Source of the DNA: Paracoccus sp. (in: a-proteobacteria)
GTDB taxonomy: Bacteria; Pseudomonadota; Alphaproteobacteria; Rhodobacterales; Rhodobacteraceae
DNA length: 20,092 nt
Assembly: GCA_031178645.1 (NCBI GenBank)
Contig: JAPSIP010000002.1
Coordinates: forward strand, 1-20,092
Direction of reading: 5' to 3'
The notes under the pieces were generated by a model. That model was not told the DNA's origin. It ran no database searches and saw only the letters and a list, made by a program, of their open reading frames with translations. The translations under genes were made by a program, and so were the position numbers. Shown here in pieces: positions 1 through 7,541 of the stretch; positions within the stretch are counted from its first letter, which is position 1; the number at the start of each line of letters is the position of its first letter.

Positions 1-185
<185 letters not shown>

Positions 186-241
186 GGGCGCCCGCGCGTG
201 CCCGGCCCGCCCTGCAGGGACTGCCGTATCCGTTGTGTGAA

Positions 242-267
242 GGAACCATTCCGGGCACAGTTCTGTT
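242..267 (+). promoter_or_regulatory. Possible EcfG-type (general stress sigma) promoter before the DUF533 gene
   Basis: GGAAC (242-246) is followed after 17 bases by TGTT (264-267). The alphaproteobacterial general-stress sigma factor EcfG recognises GGAAC-N16/17-CGTT, so three of four bases of the downstream box match. The leader to the chosen start at 326 would be about 50 bases. The motif is short and can occur by chance. Many Rhodobacterales are thought to lack EcfG, so confidence is low. Confidence 0.22.
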
Positions 268-325
268 CGAGGGCGACCGGGGTGCCCTTGTGTCTTCACC
301 CACCCCGCAGTGGAGGATGTATTCG

Positions 326-1261
326 ATGAGCCTGATGAAAACCCTGGGCCGTGTCGCGGCCGGAGTCATTCTTGCCAAGGGCCTTGGCGCCGCCATGCAG
401 CAGCACCAGCAGGGCCGCCCCGGCGGACGGATCCCGCAAAGCCGCAGCGGCCAGGGCGGGCTTCTGGGCGGTCTTTTCGGCAATAACACCGGACCCGGCC
501 AGGGCGGCAACCTGGGTGACATGCTGGGCCAGGTTCTGGGCGGCGGACGGCCCGGCAGCGGGTCGCGCTATGGCGGGCCCCAGTCGCGCGGGGCACAGGG
601 CGGGCTTGGCGGCCTTCTGGACAACCTCACCAACAAGGCCCGCACCGGCGGCAGCACCGGCGGATCGGGTGGCCTGGGCGATCTGCTGGGTCAGCTTGGC
701 GGCGGAAGCAAGACCCGCAGCGCGGGCACCGGCGGGGGCTTGGGCGACCTGCTGGGCGGGCTTCTGGGCGGCGCGGCCGCGGGCGGTGTTGCAGGCAGCT
801 TGGCGCGCAAGGATTCCCAACCCACCAACGACGCCAGCTTTGGCGAGCTGTTCAACGACGCCGTCATCAACAACGGCGAGCCCGAGGTCGCCCCGACCCC
901 CGAACAGAACGCGGTCGCGGGCCTGATGCTGCGCGCGATGATCCAGGCCGCCAAGTCCGACGGCACCATCGACGAGGAAGAAAAGCAGCGCCTTCTGGGC
1001 AAGCTGGGCGACGAACTGGACGAGGAAGAGCGCGCGTTCATCCGCGAGCAGATGGCCGCGCCCGTCGATCCCGAGGCCTTGGCCCGCGAGGTGCCGAAGG
1101 GGCTTGAATCCCAGGTCTACCTGATGTCGCTTCTGGCCATCGACCTGGATCACGAGGACGAGGCCCGCTACCTGGACCGGCTGGCCCGCGCGATGAACCT
1201 CGACCGTCCCACGATCAACGAGATCCATACCGAGGTCGGCGTCACCAAGCTCTACAACTGA
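326..1261 (+). CDS. Gly-rich DUF533 / TerB-like protein (YebE-type)
   Basis: A 311-residue protein in three parts. Residues 1-28 form a hydrophobic/amphipathic N-terminus (TLGRVAAGVILAKGLGAA). Residues 29-160 are a very Gly-rich low-complexity segment with four or five imperfect repeats of the type GGLGDLLGQLGGG. Residues 190-311 are an acidic helical domain like TerB/DUF533, with AKSDGTIDEEEKQRL near its start, a known hallmark of tellurite-resistance-TerB-like folds. E. coli YebE belongs to this family and its biochemical role is unknown. The start at 326 is chosen because GGAGG (312-316) sits 9 bases upstream. An in-frame ATG at 317 would leave no room for this site, and further upstream extension to 32 has no family-like sequence. 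A strong terminator follows at once, so it is probably monocistronic. Function is not known from sequence. Confidence 0.85.
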   Translation: MSLMKTLGRVAAGVILAKGLGAAMQQHQQGRPGGRIPQSRSGQGGLLGGLFGNNTGPGQGGNLGDMLGQVLGGGRPGSGSRYGGPQSRGAQGGLGGLLDNLTNKARTGGSTGGSGGLGDLLGQLGGGSKTRSAGTGGGLGDLLGGLLGGAAAGGVAGSLARKDSQPTNDASFGELFNDAVINNGEPEVAPTPEQNAVAGLMLRAMIQAAKSDGTIDEEEKQRLLGKLGDELDEEERAFIREQMAAPVDPEALAREVPKGLESQVYLMSLLAIDLDHEDEARYLDRLARAMNLDRPTINEIHTEVGVTKLYN

Positions 1262-1270
1262 TCCGGAAGA

Positions 1271-1293
1271 ACGGCCCCTTCGGGGGCCGTTTT
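1271..1293 (+). terminator. Rho-independent terminator after the DUF533 gene
   Basis: A perfect 8-bp stem, ACGGCCCC (1271-1278) with GGGGCCGT (1283-1290), closes on a UUCG tetraloop and runs into TTTT. It begins 10 bases after the stop codon. Confidence 0.88.
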
Positions 1294-1398
1294 CGCAAAT
1301 GCGTGATCGCCCAATGGTCCGATTGATCCAGCGGTTTGATTCTGCCAGTCTTTTCCCGAAGCCCTTTCACCCAGCCAGTGCCTTTCAGGAGCCAGCCG

Positions 1399-1866
1399 AT
1401 GCCCGCAGTCAAAGCCCTTGCCCTTGCCGCCGCCCTGTCCCTTCCAGCCCTTGCCCTTGCGCAATCCGCCCAGGAAGCCGCCGAGGACGCCGTCGAGGCG
1501 CGGCACGGCTACATGACCATGCTGGGCATCAACATGGGCCAGCTGGCCGGCATGGCTAAGGGCGAAATCGCTTATGACGAGGCCGGGGCCAGCCGCGCCG
1601 CCGCCAACATCATGGCGCTGACCCAATATGACGCGCCGGCGCTGTTCGTCGAAGGTACGTCGTCCGAGGAAATGGACGATTCCGAAGCGCTGCCCGCGAT
1701 CTGGGAAAACCCCGATGATTTCGGCGCCAAGTTCGCGGCCCTGGCCGAAGCCGCGGCAGGCAGCCCCGAGGCCGTGGCTGGCGGGCAGGAAAGCATCGGC
1801 CCCGTGCTTCAAAAGCTGGGCGGCGCCTGCAAGGCCTGCCACGACGACTATCGCCAGGCAGACTGA
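1399..1866 (+). CDS. cycP: Cytochrome c' (periplasmic)
   Basis: A 155-residue precursor. Residues 1-21 are a Sec signal peptide (VKALALAAALSLPALALA) ending in ALA. The mature part is a four-helix-bundle-sized cytochrome with a single haem-binding CKACH at residues 144-148, close to the C-terminus. This is the class II cytochrome c layout. Cytochromes c' carry a five-coordinate haem that binds NO and CO and are linked to NO tolerance in denitrifiers. The start at 1399 is preceded by AGGAG (1387-1391) at 7 bases and puts the signal peptide at the N-terminus; the ATG at 1336 would add 21 unlikely residues. The stop codon overlaps the next start (TGATG), so it is co-transcribed and translationally coupled with the b-type cytochrome. 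Confidence 0.9.
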   Translation: MPAVKALALAAALSLPALALAQSAQEAAEDAVEARHGYMTMLGINMGQLAGMAKGEIAYDEAGASRAAANIMALTQYDAPALFVEGTSSEEMDDSEALPAIWENPDDFGAKFAALAEAAAGSPEAVAGGQESIGPVLQKLGGACKACHDDYRQAD

Positions 1867-2450
1867 TGCAGGATGGCGCGGCGCAGCGCGAAAGGGTCTG
1901 GGACCCCGCGCTGCGCATCTTCCACTGGTCACTGGCGGTCCTTGTGATCGCCAACTGGCTTCTGGGCAAGATCGGCCCCACCGACATGACGCTGCATTTC
2001 TGGCTGGGCTACGCGGTGATCGCGTTGCTGGCCTTTCGGCTGGTCTGGGGCTTTGTCGGACCCCCCTCGGCCCGGTTCAGCCGCTTCCTGCGCGGACCGC
2101 GCGCCGTGGCGGCCTATGTCCCCGAGATGATGCGCCGCCGCCCCAGCCGCTGGCCCGGCCATAGCCCCGTGGGTGGCCTGGCGGTGGTGGCAATGCTGGC
2201 CGTGCTGATCCTGCAGGTGACGACCGGGCTTTTCGCGGATCCCGACGATTATATCAATGTCGGCTCCCTGGCCTCGCAGGTCAGTTCCGACACCTCGCGC
2301 ATGGCGCTGCGGTGGCATCACCGGGGCGCCGACCTGATCCTAATCCTGGTCCTGCTGCACTGGGCCGTGATCCTGTTCTATCGCCTGTGGAAGCGCGAGG
2401 ATCTAGTTCGGCCGATGATCACGGGCTGGAAACTGGTGCGCCGCCGCTAA
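1866..2450 (+). CDS. Cytochrome b561 family membrane protein
   Basis: A 194-residue integral membrane protein with four hydrophobic helices at about 20-36, 44-65, 103-123 and 154-172. Candidate haem-ligand histidines lie at the helix ends: H20 in RIFHW, H44 in LHFWLGY, H151/H152 in RWHHRG and H165 in LLHW. This pattern fits the bacterial cytochrome b561 family (CybB-like, PF01292 type), which passes electrons from the quinol pool to periplasmic partners. Its ATG overlaps the cytochrome c' stop codon, and pairing of these two genes in other purple bacteria suggests that it reduces cytochrome c'. The partner assignment is inference; the membrane cytochrome identity is strong. Confidence 0.88.
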   Translation: MQDGAAQRERVWDPALRIFHWSLAVLVIANWLLGKIGPTDMTLHFWLGYAVIALLAFRLVWGFVGPPSARFSRFLRGPRAVAAYVPEMMRRRPSRWPGHSPVGGLAVVAMLAVLILQVTTGLFADPDDYINVGSLASQVSSDTSRMALRWHHRGADLILILVLLHWAVILFYRLWKREDLVRPMITGWKLVRRR

Positions 2451-2452
2451 GG

Positions 2453-2477
2453 GGAACCCTTCCTGCCGGGGCTGGTT
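2453..2477 (+). promoter_or_regulatory. Possible EcfG-type promoter before the YghA-like SDR
   Basis: GGAAC (2453-2457), starting three bases after the cytochrome b561 stop codon, is followed after 16 bases by GGTT (2474-2477). The EcfG consensus is GGAAC-N16/17-CGTT. Transcription would begin near 2484, just ahead of the ribosome site at 2492-2498 and the ATG at 2503. The downstream gene is a homologue of stress-induced SDRs, which makes the match more believable, but no sigma factor gene is visible here. Confidence 0.3.
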
Positions 2478-2502
2478 GGACAGGGCAACCGAAAGGAACC
2501 CC

Positions 2503-3402
2503 ATGTCCACCGACCAGCCCTTCCGCAGCGGCGCGATCGCCAATCCCAGCCTTGCCAAGCCTGATTTCCCCAAGCAGGAACAGCCCTTCCCCGGCCTTGC
2601 CAGCCGGATGGATCCCCTGCCCGACCACGGCGAGACCAGCTATCGCGGCAGCGGCCGTTTGTCGGGCAAGCGCGCCCTGATCACCGGCGGCGACAGCGGC
2701 ATCGGGGCCGCCGCCGCCATTGCCTTTGCCCGTGAAGGGGCCGATGTCGCGATAAACTATCTTCCGCAGGAACAGGAAGATGCGGACAAGATCATCGCCC
2801 TGATCCAAGCCGAGGGCCGCAAGGCCGTCGCCATTCCGGGCGACCTGCGCAACGAGGACTTCTGCAAGTCCCTGGTGGCACAGGCGATCGAGGAGCTAGG
2901 CGGGCTGGATGTCCTGGTGAACAACGCCGGTCGCCAGCAGTTCTGCGAAAAGCTCGAAGACCTCACGACCGAGGATTTCGACGCGACGATGAAAACCAAT
3001 GTCTACGCGCCGTTCTGGATCACCCGCGCCGCCCTGCCGCACCTGGATCCTGGTGCCTCGATCATCATCACCTCCTCGGTGCAGGGCTTTTCGGCGTCAG
3101 AGCATCTGTTCGACTATGCCCAAAGCAAGGCTGCGAACGTGGCCTTTGCACAATCCCTGGCAAAGCAGCTTGCCCCGCGTGGGATCCGCGTCAATGCGGT
3201 CTGCCCCGGACCCTACTGGACGGCGCTGCAGATCTCGGGCGGGCAGCCGACAGAAAAGGCTGCGGAACACGGCAAGTCGCAGCCACTGGGCCGCCCGGGC
3301 CAGCCGGTCGAGATTGCACCGATCTACGTGCTTCTGGCGTCCGACGAGGCAAGCTACATCACCGGCGAATATTTCGGTTCGGTCGGCGGCGGCGGGCTGT
3401 AG
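2503..3402 (+). CDS. SDR oxidoreductase, YghA / general-stress-protein type
   Basis: A 299-residue NAD(P)-dependent short-chain dehydrogenase. A roughly 50-residue N-terminal arm precedes the Rossmann core, as in E. coli YghA and Bacillus YdaD/GSP39. The cofactor motif TGGDSGIG is at 61-68, followed by NNAG, a catalytic serine region (IIITSSVQ) and the YxxxK pair Y205/K209 (YAQSK). The ending WTALQISGGQ...GEYFGSVGG is also typical of this subgroup. The natural substrate is not known; E. coli relatives act on aldehydes or alcohols. The start at 2503 has AAAGGAA (2492-2498) upstream, better than the ATG at 2476. It lies 52 bases after the cytochrome b561 gene and may have its own promoter. Confidence 0.88.
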   Translation: MSTDQPFRSGAIANPSLAKPDFPKQEQPFPGLASRMDPLPDHGETSYRGSGRLSGKRALITGGDSGIGAAAAIAFAREGADVAINYLPQEQEDADKIIALIQAEGRKAVAIPGDLRNEDFCKSLVAQAIEELGGLDVLVNNAGRQQFCEKLEDLTTEDFDATMKTNVYAPFWITRAALPHLDPGASIIITSSVQGFSASEHLFDYAQSKAANVAFAQSLAKQLAPRGIRVNAVCPGPYWTALQISGGQPTEKAAEHGKSQPLGRPGQPVEIAPIYVLLASDEASYITGEYFGSVGGGGL

Positions 3403-3420
3403 GCAAGAAAGAAATTGCCT
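3401..3420 (+). terminator. Hairpin at the SDR stop codon
   Basis: AGGCAA (3401-3406) and TTGCCT (3415-3420) form a perfect 6-bp stem with an A-rich 8-base loop, starting inside the TAG stop codon. There is no T-run directly after it, so it may be a processing or stabilising hairpin rather than a full terminator. It directly adjoins the repeat arm at 3427. Confidence 0.45.
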
Positions 3421-3426
3421 CGGCGG

Positions 3427-3577
3427 GGATATTTTAACCAAGTTGAAAGCAATCCGCCGCAATCTGTCGTCACGGTACAGGCGGGGACGCCGATGACCGT
3501 CCAAGGTGAAAGCCCCCTGCCCGCCGCATCATGCCGGCGCGGCAGGGGGCAACCGCTTCATCTTGGCGGAAATATCC
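3427..3577. repeat. Inverted pair of a short intergenic repeat (GGATATTT-N3-CCAAG-N-TGAA)
   Basis: The plus strand at 3427-3449 reads GGATATTT, TAA, CCAAG, then TTGAAAG. The minus strand at 3577-3556 reads GGATATTT, CCG, CCAAG, then ATGAAG. About 20 of 22-23 positions outside the 3-base spacer agree. The two copies face each other across the gap between the convergent SDR and parC genes and enclose the hairpin at 3512-3550. I recall similar sequences next to genes in many Rhodobacterales genomes. What they do is not known to me; sitting after stop codons on both sides suggests a role in transcript ends. Confidence 0.65.
3512..3550. terminator. Long two-tier hairpin between convergent genes
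   Basis: GCCCCCTGCC (3512-3521) pairs perfectly with GGCAGGGGGC (3541-3550). Inside, CGCCG (3522-3526) pairs with CGGCG (3535-3539) around an 8-base loop, leaving one bulged C. The result is a 15-bp near-continuous stem. Without a clear T-run it is best called a bidirectional transcription-end or RNA-stabilising structure. Confidence 0.55.
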
Positions 3578-3583
3578 TGGGGA

Positions 3584-3613
3584 GTCCGCCAGGGGCGGAC
3601 GGGGCAAAGCCCC
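3584..3613. terminator. Two tandem small hairpins downstream of parC
   Basis: GTCCGCC (3584-3590) pairs with GGCGGAC (3594-3600) over a 3-base loop. It is directly followed by GGGGC (3601-3605) with GCCCC (3609-3613) over AAA. They lie 35-64 bases beyond the parC stop codon. A similar tandem arrangement occurs after etfA at 9943-9979. Confidence 0.5.
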
Positions 3614-3647
3614 CGAACAAGAAGCCGTCGAAGGCGGCAGCCCTTCG

Positions 3648-5888
3648 TCAGTTGAACTTGTTGTCCCGCGGGAAACCGCGCGGGGCCATGCTTCCGGCGC
3701 TTGCGCGCTTGCCCAGCCAGGCGGTCAGGTCAGGTTCGGTGCGGGTGCGACCGCCGCTTTCCTGCCAGCGAAGACCCTCCGCCAGGGTGATGAAGGCCGC
3801 GTCAGACAGCGTATCGTCGGCGACCAGCCCGCCGCCGCTGCGGTATTTCTGCAGCTTGACGCCCTTGCCGCGCGACATCTCGGGCAGTTCGGACAGCGGG
3901 AAGACCAGCATCTTGCGGTTCGTGCCGACCACGGCGACATGATCGCCGCTGACCGGGCGGCACAGCAGGGCGTCGCCATTCAGGACCTGCTTGCCGGTCT
4001 TGGTTTGCGCCAGGATGTCGCCGGCCCCGACGACGAACCCGTCCCCCGATTTCGATGCGACCAGATATTTCTGGTCCTCGCGCCAGGGGAACATGGCGAT
4101 CACCTCGGCCTCGTTCGGCAGGTCGATCATAAGGCGCAGCGGCTCTCCCATGCCGCTGCCACCGGGCAGGCTGTTGGCGGGCAGCGTGTAGAAGCGGCCA
4201 TTGCCGGCGAAGATCATCAGCTTGTCGGTCGTCTCGGCATGGATGGCCAGGCCCGGGCCGTCGCCGTCCTTGAACTTCAGCTCGGCGTCCAGCGGCTGGT
4301 GGCCCTTCATGGCGCGGATCCAGCCCATCTTGGACAGGATCACCGTCAGCGGCTCGCGCTCGATCATGGAATCCATGTCCAGGGGCGCGATCTCCTGCGC
4401 CTCGGCGATCTGGGTGCGGCGCTGCCCCTGGGGCTTGGACTTGCCGAACAGGTTGCGCACCTCCTTCAACTCGCCGGCAATCCGCGCCCATTGCGCGCCC
4501 TCGTCGGCCAGCATGGCCTGAAGGCCCTGCCGTTCCTCTTGCAGGGCATCGCGTTCAGCGCGCAACTCGATTTCTTCCAGCTTGCGCAGCGCGCGCAGGC
4601 GCATGTTCAGGATCGCCTCGACCTGCACCTCGGTGAGGGCGAATTCGGCGATCATGACGGCCTTGGGATCGTCCTCGTTGCGGATGATCTCGATCACCCG
4701 GTCCAGGTTCAGGTAGGCGATCAGATAGCCTTCCAGCACCTCGAGCCGGGCGGCGATCTTGTCAAGCCGGAAGGTTGCCCGCCGCACCAGCACGTCGCGG
4801 CGGTGGTCCAGGAAGGCGCGCAGCACCTCCTTGAGCGAGCAGACCTTGGGCACGCGCCCGTCGATCAGCACGTTCATGTTCATGTTGAAGCGGATTTCCA
4901 AGTCGCTCACGCGGAACAGCGCGCCCATCAGCTGTTCGGGATCGACCGTCCGGGCCTTGGGCTCCAGCACGATGCGGATGTCCTCGGCGGATTCGTCGCG
5001 CACATCGGCCAGGATCGGGATCTTGCGGGTCTGGATCAGTTCGGCCAGGCGTTCGATCAGCTTTGACTTCTGGACCTGGTAGGGAATCTCGGTGACAACG
5101 ACCTGCCACTGGCCGCGGCCCAGATCCTCGACCGCCCAGCGGGCGCGGACCCGGAAGGCGCCTCGGCCGGTGCGGTAGATTTCCGAAATGGTGTCGCGGT
5201 TTTCCACGATGACGCCGCCCGTCGGAAAATCCGGCCCCTGCAGGATGCCCGCCAGCGTGTCGTCGCGGGCGTCCGGCGTCTTGATCAGATGCAGGCAGGC
5301 GTCCACGACCTCGTGCAGGTTGTGGGGCGGGATGTTCGTGGCCATCCCGACGGCGATGCCCGATGCACCATTGGCCAGCAGGTTGGGAAAGGCCGCGGGA
5401 AGCACGATCGGCTCGGTCAGCGTGCCGTCGTAGTTCGGGCGGAAATCAACCGCGTTCTCGGCCAGCCCATCCATCAGGCTTTCCGATGTCGCCGCCAGCC
5501 GGGCCTCGGTATAGCGGGCGGCGGCGGGGTTGTCGCCGTCGATATTGCCGAAGTTGCCCTGCCCGTTCACCAGCGGATAGCGCATGGCGAAATCCTGGGC
5601 CAGCCGCGCCATCGCGTCATAGATCGCGGCATCGCCATGCGGGTGATAGTTGCCCATCACGTCGCCGGTGATCTTGGCCGACTTGCGAAACGCCCCGCTG
5701 GACGCCAGCCGCAATTCGCGCATCGCGTAAAGGATGCGGCGGTGGACCGGCTTCAGCCCGTCGCGCGCATCGGGCAGCGCCCGGTGCATGATCGTGGACA
5801 GGGCATAGGTCAGATACCGCTCGCCGATGGCACGGCTGAGGGGCTCGGACTGGGTGTTGTCTTCGGGGTCGATGGGCAGGCTGGACAT
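3648..5888 (-). CDS. parC: DNA topoisomerase IV subunit A
   Basis: A 746-residue type IIA topoisomerase A subunit. With ParE it decatenates daughter chromosomes by passing one duplex through a transient break in another. The N-terminal breakage-reunion domain covers about residues 15-480. It has the motif YHPHGD (81-86) and the active tyrosine Y126 in AARYTEAR, which forms the covalent DNA link. A coiled segment rich in E/R follows (about 420-480), then the C-terminal beta-pinwheel. ParC rather than GyrA is chosen from the early sequence [19 protein letters not shown], the short C-terminal domain and the lack of a GyrA-box-like QRRGGKG motif. The quinolone-determining positions equivalent to E. 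coli Ser80 and Glu84 are Ala87 and Asp91. No parE is in the window. No strong ribosome site precedes the ATG. Confidence 0.96.
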   Translation of the reverse strand: MSSLPIDPEDNTQSEPLSRAIGERYLTYALSTIMHRALPDARDGLKPVHRRILYAMRELRLASSGAFRKSAKITGDVMGNYHPHGDAAIYDAMARLAQDFAMRYPLVNGQGNFGNIDGDNPAAARYTEARLAATSESLMDGLAENAVDFRPNYDGTLTEPIVLPAAFPNLLANGASGIAVGMATNIPPHNLHEVVDACLHLIKTPDARDDTLAGILQGPDFPTGGVIVENRDTISEIYRTGRGAFRVRARWAVEDLGRGQWQVVVTEIPYQVQKSKLIERLAELIQTRKIPILADVRDESAEDIRIVLEPKARTVDPEQLMGALFRVSDLEIRFNMNMNVLIDGRVPKVCSLKEVLRAFLDHRRDVLVRRATFRLDKIAARLEVLEGYLIAYLNLDRVIEIIRNEDDPKAVMIAEFALTEVQVEAILNMRLRALRKLEEIELRAERDALQEERQGLQAMLADEGAQWARIAGELKEVRNLFGKSKPQGQRRTQIAEAQEIAPLDMDSMIEREPLTVILSKMGWIRAMKGHQPLDAELKFKDGDGPGLAIHAETTDKLMIFAGNGRFYTLPANSLPGGSGMGEPLRLMIDLPNEAEVIAMFPWREDQKYLVASKSGDGFVVGAGDILAQTKTGKQVLNGDALLCRPVSGDHVAVVGTNRKMLVFPLSELPEMSRGKGVKLQKYRSGGGLVADDTLSDAAFITLAEGLRWQESGGRTRTEPDLTAWLGKRASAGSMAPRGFPRDNKFN

Positions 5889-6009
5889 GCCGCATCAGAT
5901 AGGACGCGGCAGCCGCGCGGTCCAGCGGGAATCGCGGAACGCCTTTGCGTCGTTGGCGTTGCGCTGCATCATAGGTTAACAAGATCCGAAGGGTCGCAGG
6001 GGGGCATCG

Positions 6010-6495
6010 ATGATCAGACTGGGCGCTCTGATTATGGCGACCTTGGCCGCGCTGTTCGTGATCCTGTTTGCCTTGGGTGACGGAAACCTGCGCGCCGACC
6101 GCCAGCCCGCCCCTGACGAACGCATGGCCCCGCTAAGTCCGGTCCCCGAACCCGCCGCGCCCGCCGAGATCACCCCGGCCGTGGTCGAGGCCGAAAGCCA
6201 GACCCCCCAGCAGGTGCAGCGCTTCCCCGGTCCCGTCCTGCGCCCCTCGCCCGAATATGCGGGCGAAACCCCTGTGGCGACGCCGCTGCCGGATGGGCCG
6301 GTGCTTTACGTGACAGGCGACCGGGTCAACATGCGGGCCGGGCCTTCGACAGGCGACCGGGTCGTGTCCTCTCTGGTGCGGGGAACGGCGGTGCAGCCCT
6401 TGGGACCGGCGGATGCGGAATGGGTCAATATCCGCGACGCCGATGGCCGTGTCGGCTATGTCGCCGGCCGCTTCCTGTCCCAGACGGCCCCATGA
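6010..6495 (+). CDS. Membrane-anchored SH3-domain protein
   Basis: A 161-residue protein. Residues 3-23 form an N-terminal hydrophobic anchor or uncleaved signal. Residues 30-97 are a Pro/Ala-rich linker. Residues 98-157 are a bacterial SH3 (SH3_3) domain with the signature RVNMRAGPS (105-113), W138 and GYVAGRFL. Such domains usually bind peptidoglycan or cell-wall peptides on the periplasmic side. A G-rich ribosome site (AGGGGGG, about 5999-6005) precedes the ATG. Its stop overlaps the next start in ATGA, so it heads an apparent four-gene transcription unit. It is divergent from parC across about 120 bases in which I see no firm promoter. The exact role is unknown. Confidence 0.85.
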   Translation: MIRLGALIMATLAALFVILFALGDGNLRADRQPAPDERMAPLSPVPEPAAPAEITPAVVEAESQTPQQVQRFPGPVLRPSPEYAGETPVATPLPDGPVLYVTGDRVNMRAGPSTGDRVVSSLVRGTAVQPLGPADAEWVNIRDADGRVGYVAGRFLSQTAP

Positions 6496-7313
6496 GCCGA
6501 CGCGTCCTGATCACCGGCTGCTCGTCCGGCATCGGGCTGGATGCCGCGCGGCGGATGCAGTCGCTGGGCTGGCAGGTCGTCGCCACCTGCCGCAAGCCTG
6601 AAGACATCGCCGCCCGCCGCGCCGAAGGGATCGACTGCCACCACCTCGAACTGGCCGATGAGGACAGCGTTGCGCGGCTGGTCGAGCAGGTGCTGGCGGG
6701 GGGTCCGCTGGACGCGCTTGTCAACAACGCGGCCTTTGCCCTGCCCGGCGCGGTCGAGGACATGCCCCGCGGCGCCCTGCGCGCGATCTTCGAGACGAAC
6801 CTGTTCGGAACCCATGACCTGACCGTCCGGCTGATCCCGCATTTCCGCCAGGGCGGCGGGCGGATCGTCAACATCAGCTCGGTCCTGGGGCTGATCGGCA
6901 TCCGCTGGCGCGGGCCTTATGTCGCGACCAAGTTCGCGATGGAGGGCCTGACCGATGTCCTGCGCCTGGAGATGGAGGGCACGCCCGTCAAGGTCATCCT
7001 GATCGAGCCAGGCCCCATCGCCAGCCGCATCCGCGCGAACGCGATCCCGCATTTCGAACGCTGGGTGGACTGGCAGAACAGCGCCCGTGCCGACGAATAC
7101 CGCGCCAGCCTGCTGAAACGGCTTTACGAACCGGCCGCGAAGAAGGACCGCTTTGAACTGCCGCCATCCGCCGTCAGCGACCGGATCGTCCATGCCTTGA
7201 CGTCCGCCCGGCCCCGGCCCCGCTATTACGTCACGACGCCCACATGGATTTCGGGCACCGCCCGGCGGGTTCTGCCGACGCGCGCTCTGGACTGGTTCGC
7301 CCGCCACGGCTAG
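6492..7313 (+). CDS. SDR family NAD(P)-dependent oxidoreductase
   Basis: A 273-residue classical short-chain dehydrogenase. It has TGCSSGIG (8-15) for cofactor binding, NNAA (78-81), catalytic serine in NISS (127-130) and Y143/K147 in YVATK, followed by the IEPGPI loop. The Arg residues R33-R34 region after beta-2 (ATCRKPED) suggests NADP preference. The long C-terminal part (YYVTTPTWISGTARRVLPTRALDWFARHG) resembles SDRs active on steroid- or retinol-like lipids, but the substrate cannot be given. The start at 6492 overlaps the SH3 gene by 4 bases; a longer reading from 6420 would run into that gene and is rejected. Confidence 0.87.
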   Translation: MSRRVLITGCSSGIGLDAARRMQSLGWQVVATCRKPEDIAARRAEGIDCHHLELADEDSVARLVEQVLAGGPLDALVNNAAFALPGAVEDMPRGALRAIFETNLFGTHDLTVRLIPHFRQGGGRIVNISSVLGLIGIRWRGPYVATKFAMEGLTDVLRLEMEGTPVKVILIEPGPIASRIRANAIPHFERWVDWQNSARADEYRASLLKRLYEPAAKKDRFELPPSAVSDRIVHALTSARPRPRYYVTTPTWISGTARRVLPTRALDWFARHG

Positions 7314-7340
7314 GGTCCGGGCCAACGAAAGGCGGTGGAC

Positions 7341-7541
7341 ATGACTGACGACCCCCTCTTCTACGTGATCGTGGCGGCGATGCTGGCGGTGCTGGCAATC
7401 CTGGCCACGGGCATCGGCGGCTTTGCCAAGGGCGGCGAATTCAACCGCAAGAACGGCAACCGGATGATGCGGTGGCGCCTGATCGCGCAGGCGGTGGCCG
7501 TGGCGCTGATCATGCTGTTCGTCTGGCTGGGCGGGCGCTGA
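7341..7541 (+). CDS. HIG1-like twin transmembrane protein
   Basis: A 66-residue protein with two membrane helices, about 6-27 and 46-63. They are joined by a basic loop containing FNRKNGNRMMRWRLIAQ (34-50). This loop resembles the HIG_1_N (hypoxia-induced protein) motif; in eukaryotes Rcf1/HIGD proteins assist assembly and regulation of respiratory complexes. The bacterial role is not established. The ATG at 7341 is preceded by AAGGCGG (7329-7335) at 5 bases; an in-frame GTG at 7335 would lie inside that site. The gene follows the SDR by 27 bases. Its TGA overlaps the ATG of the adenosyltransferase gene (TGATG), so the two are translationally coupled. Confidence 0.82.
   Translation: MTDDPLFYVIVAAMLAVLAILATGIGGFAKGGEFNRKNGNRMMRWRLIAQAVAVALIMLFVWLGGR

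Noticed and set aside
1294..1398. FNR/NnrR site before cytochrome c'
   Set aside because: Two TTGAT-like half-sites occur, but as direct, not inverted, repeats, and no TTGAT-N4-ATCAA arrangement is present.
3531..5066. Plus-strand open reading frame of 511 codons lying across parC
   Set aside because: It is antisense to a clear parC, has low-complexity His/Gln/Gly/Leu-rich composition and no recognisable domain. Long antisense frames are expected in GC-rich DNA.
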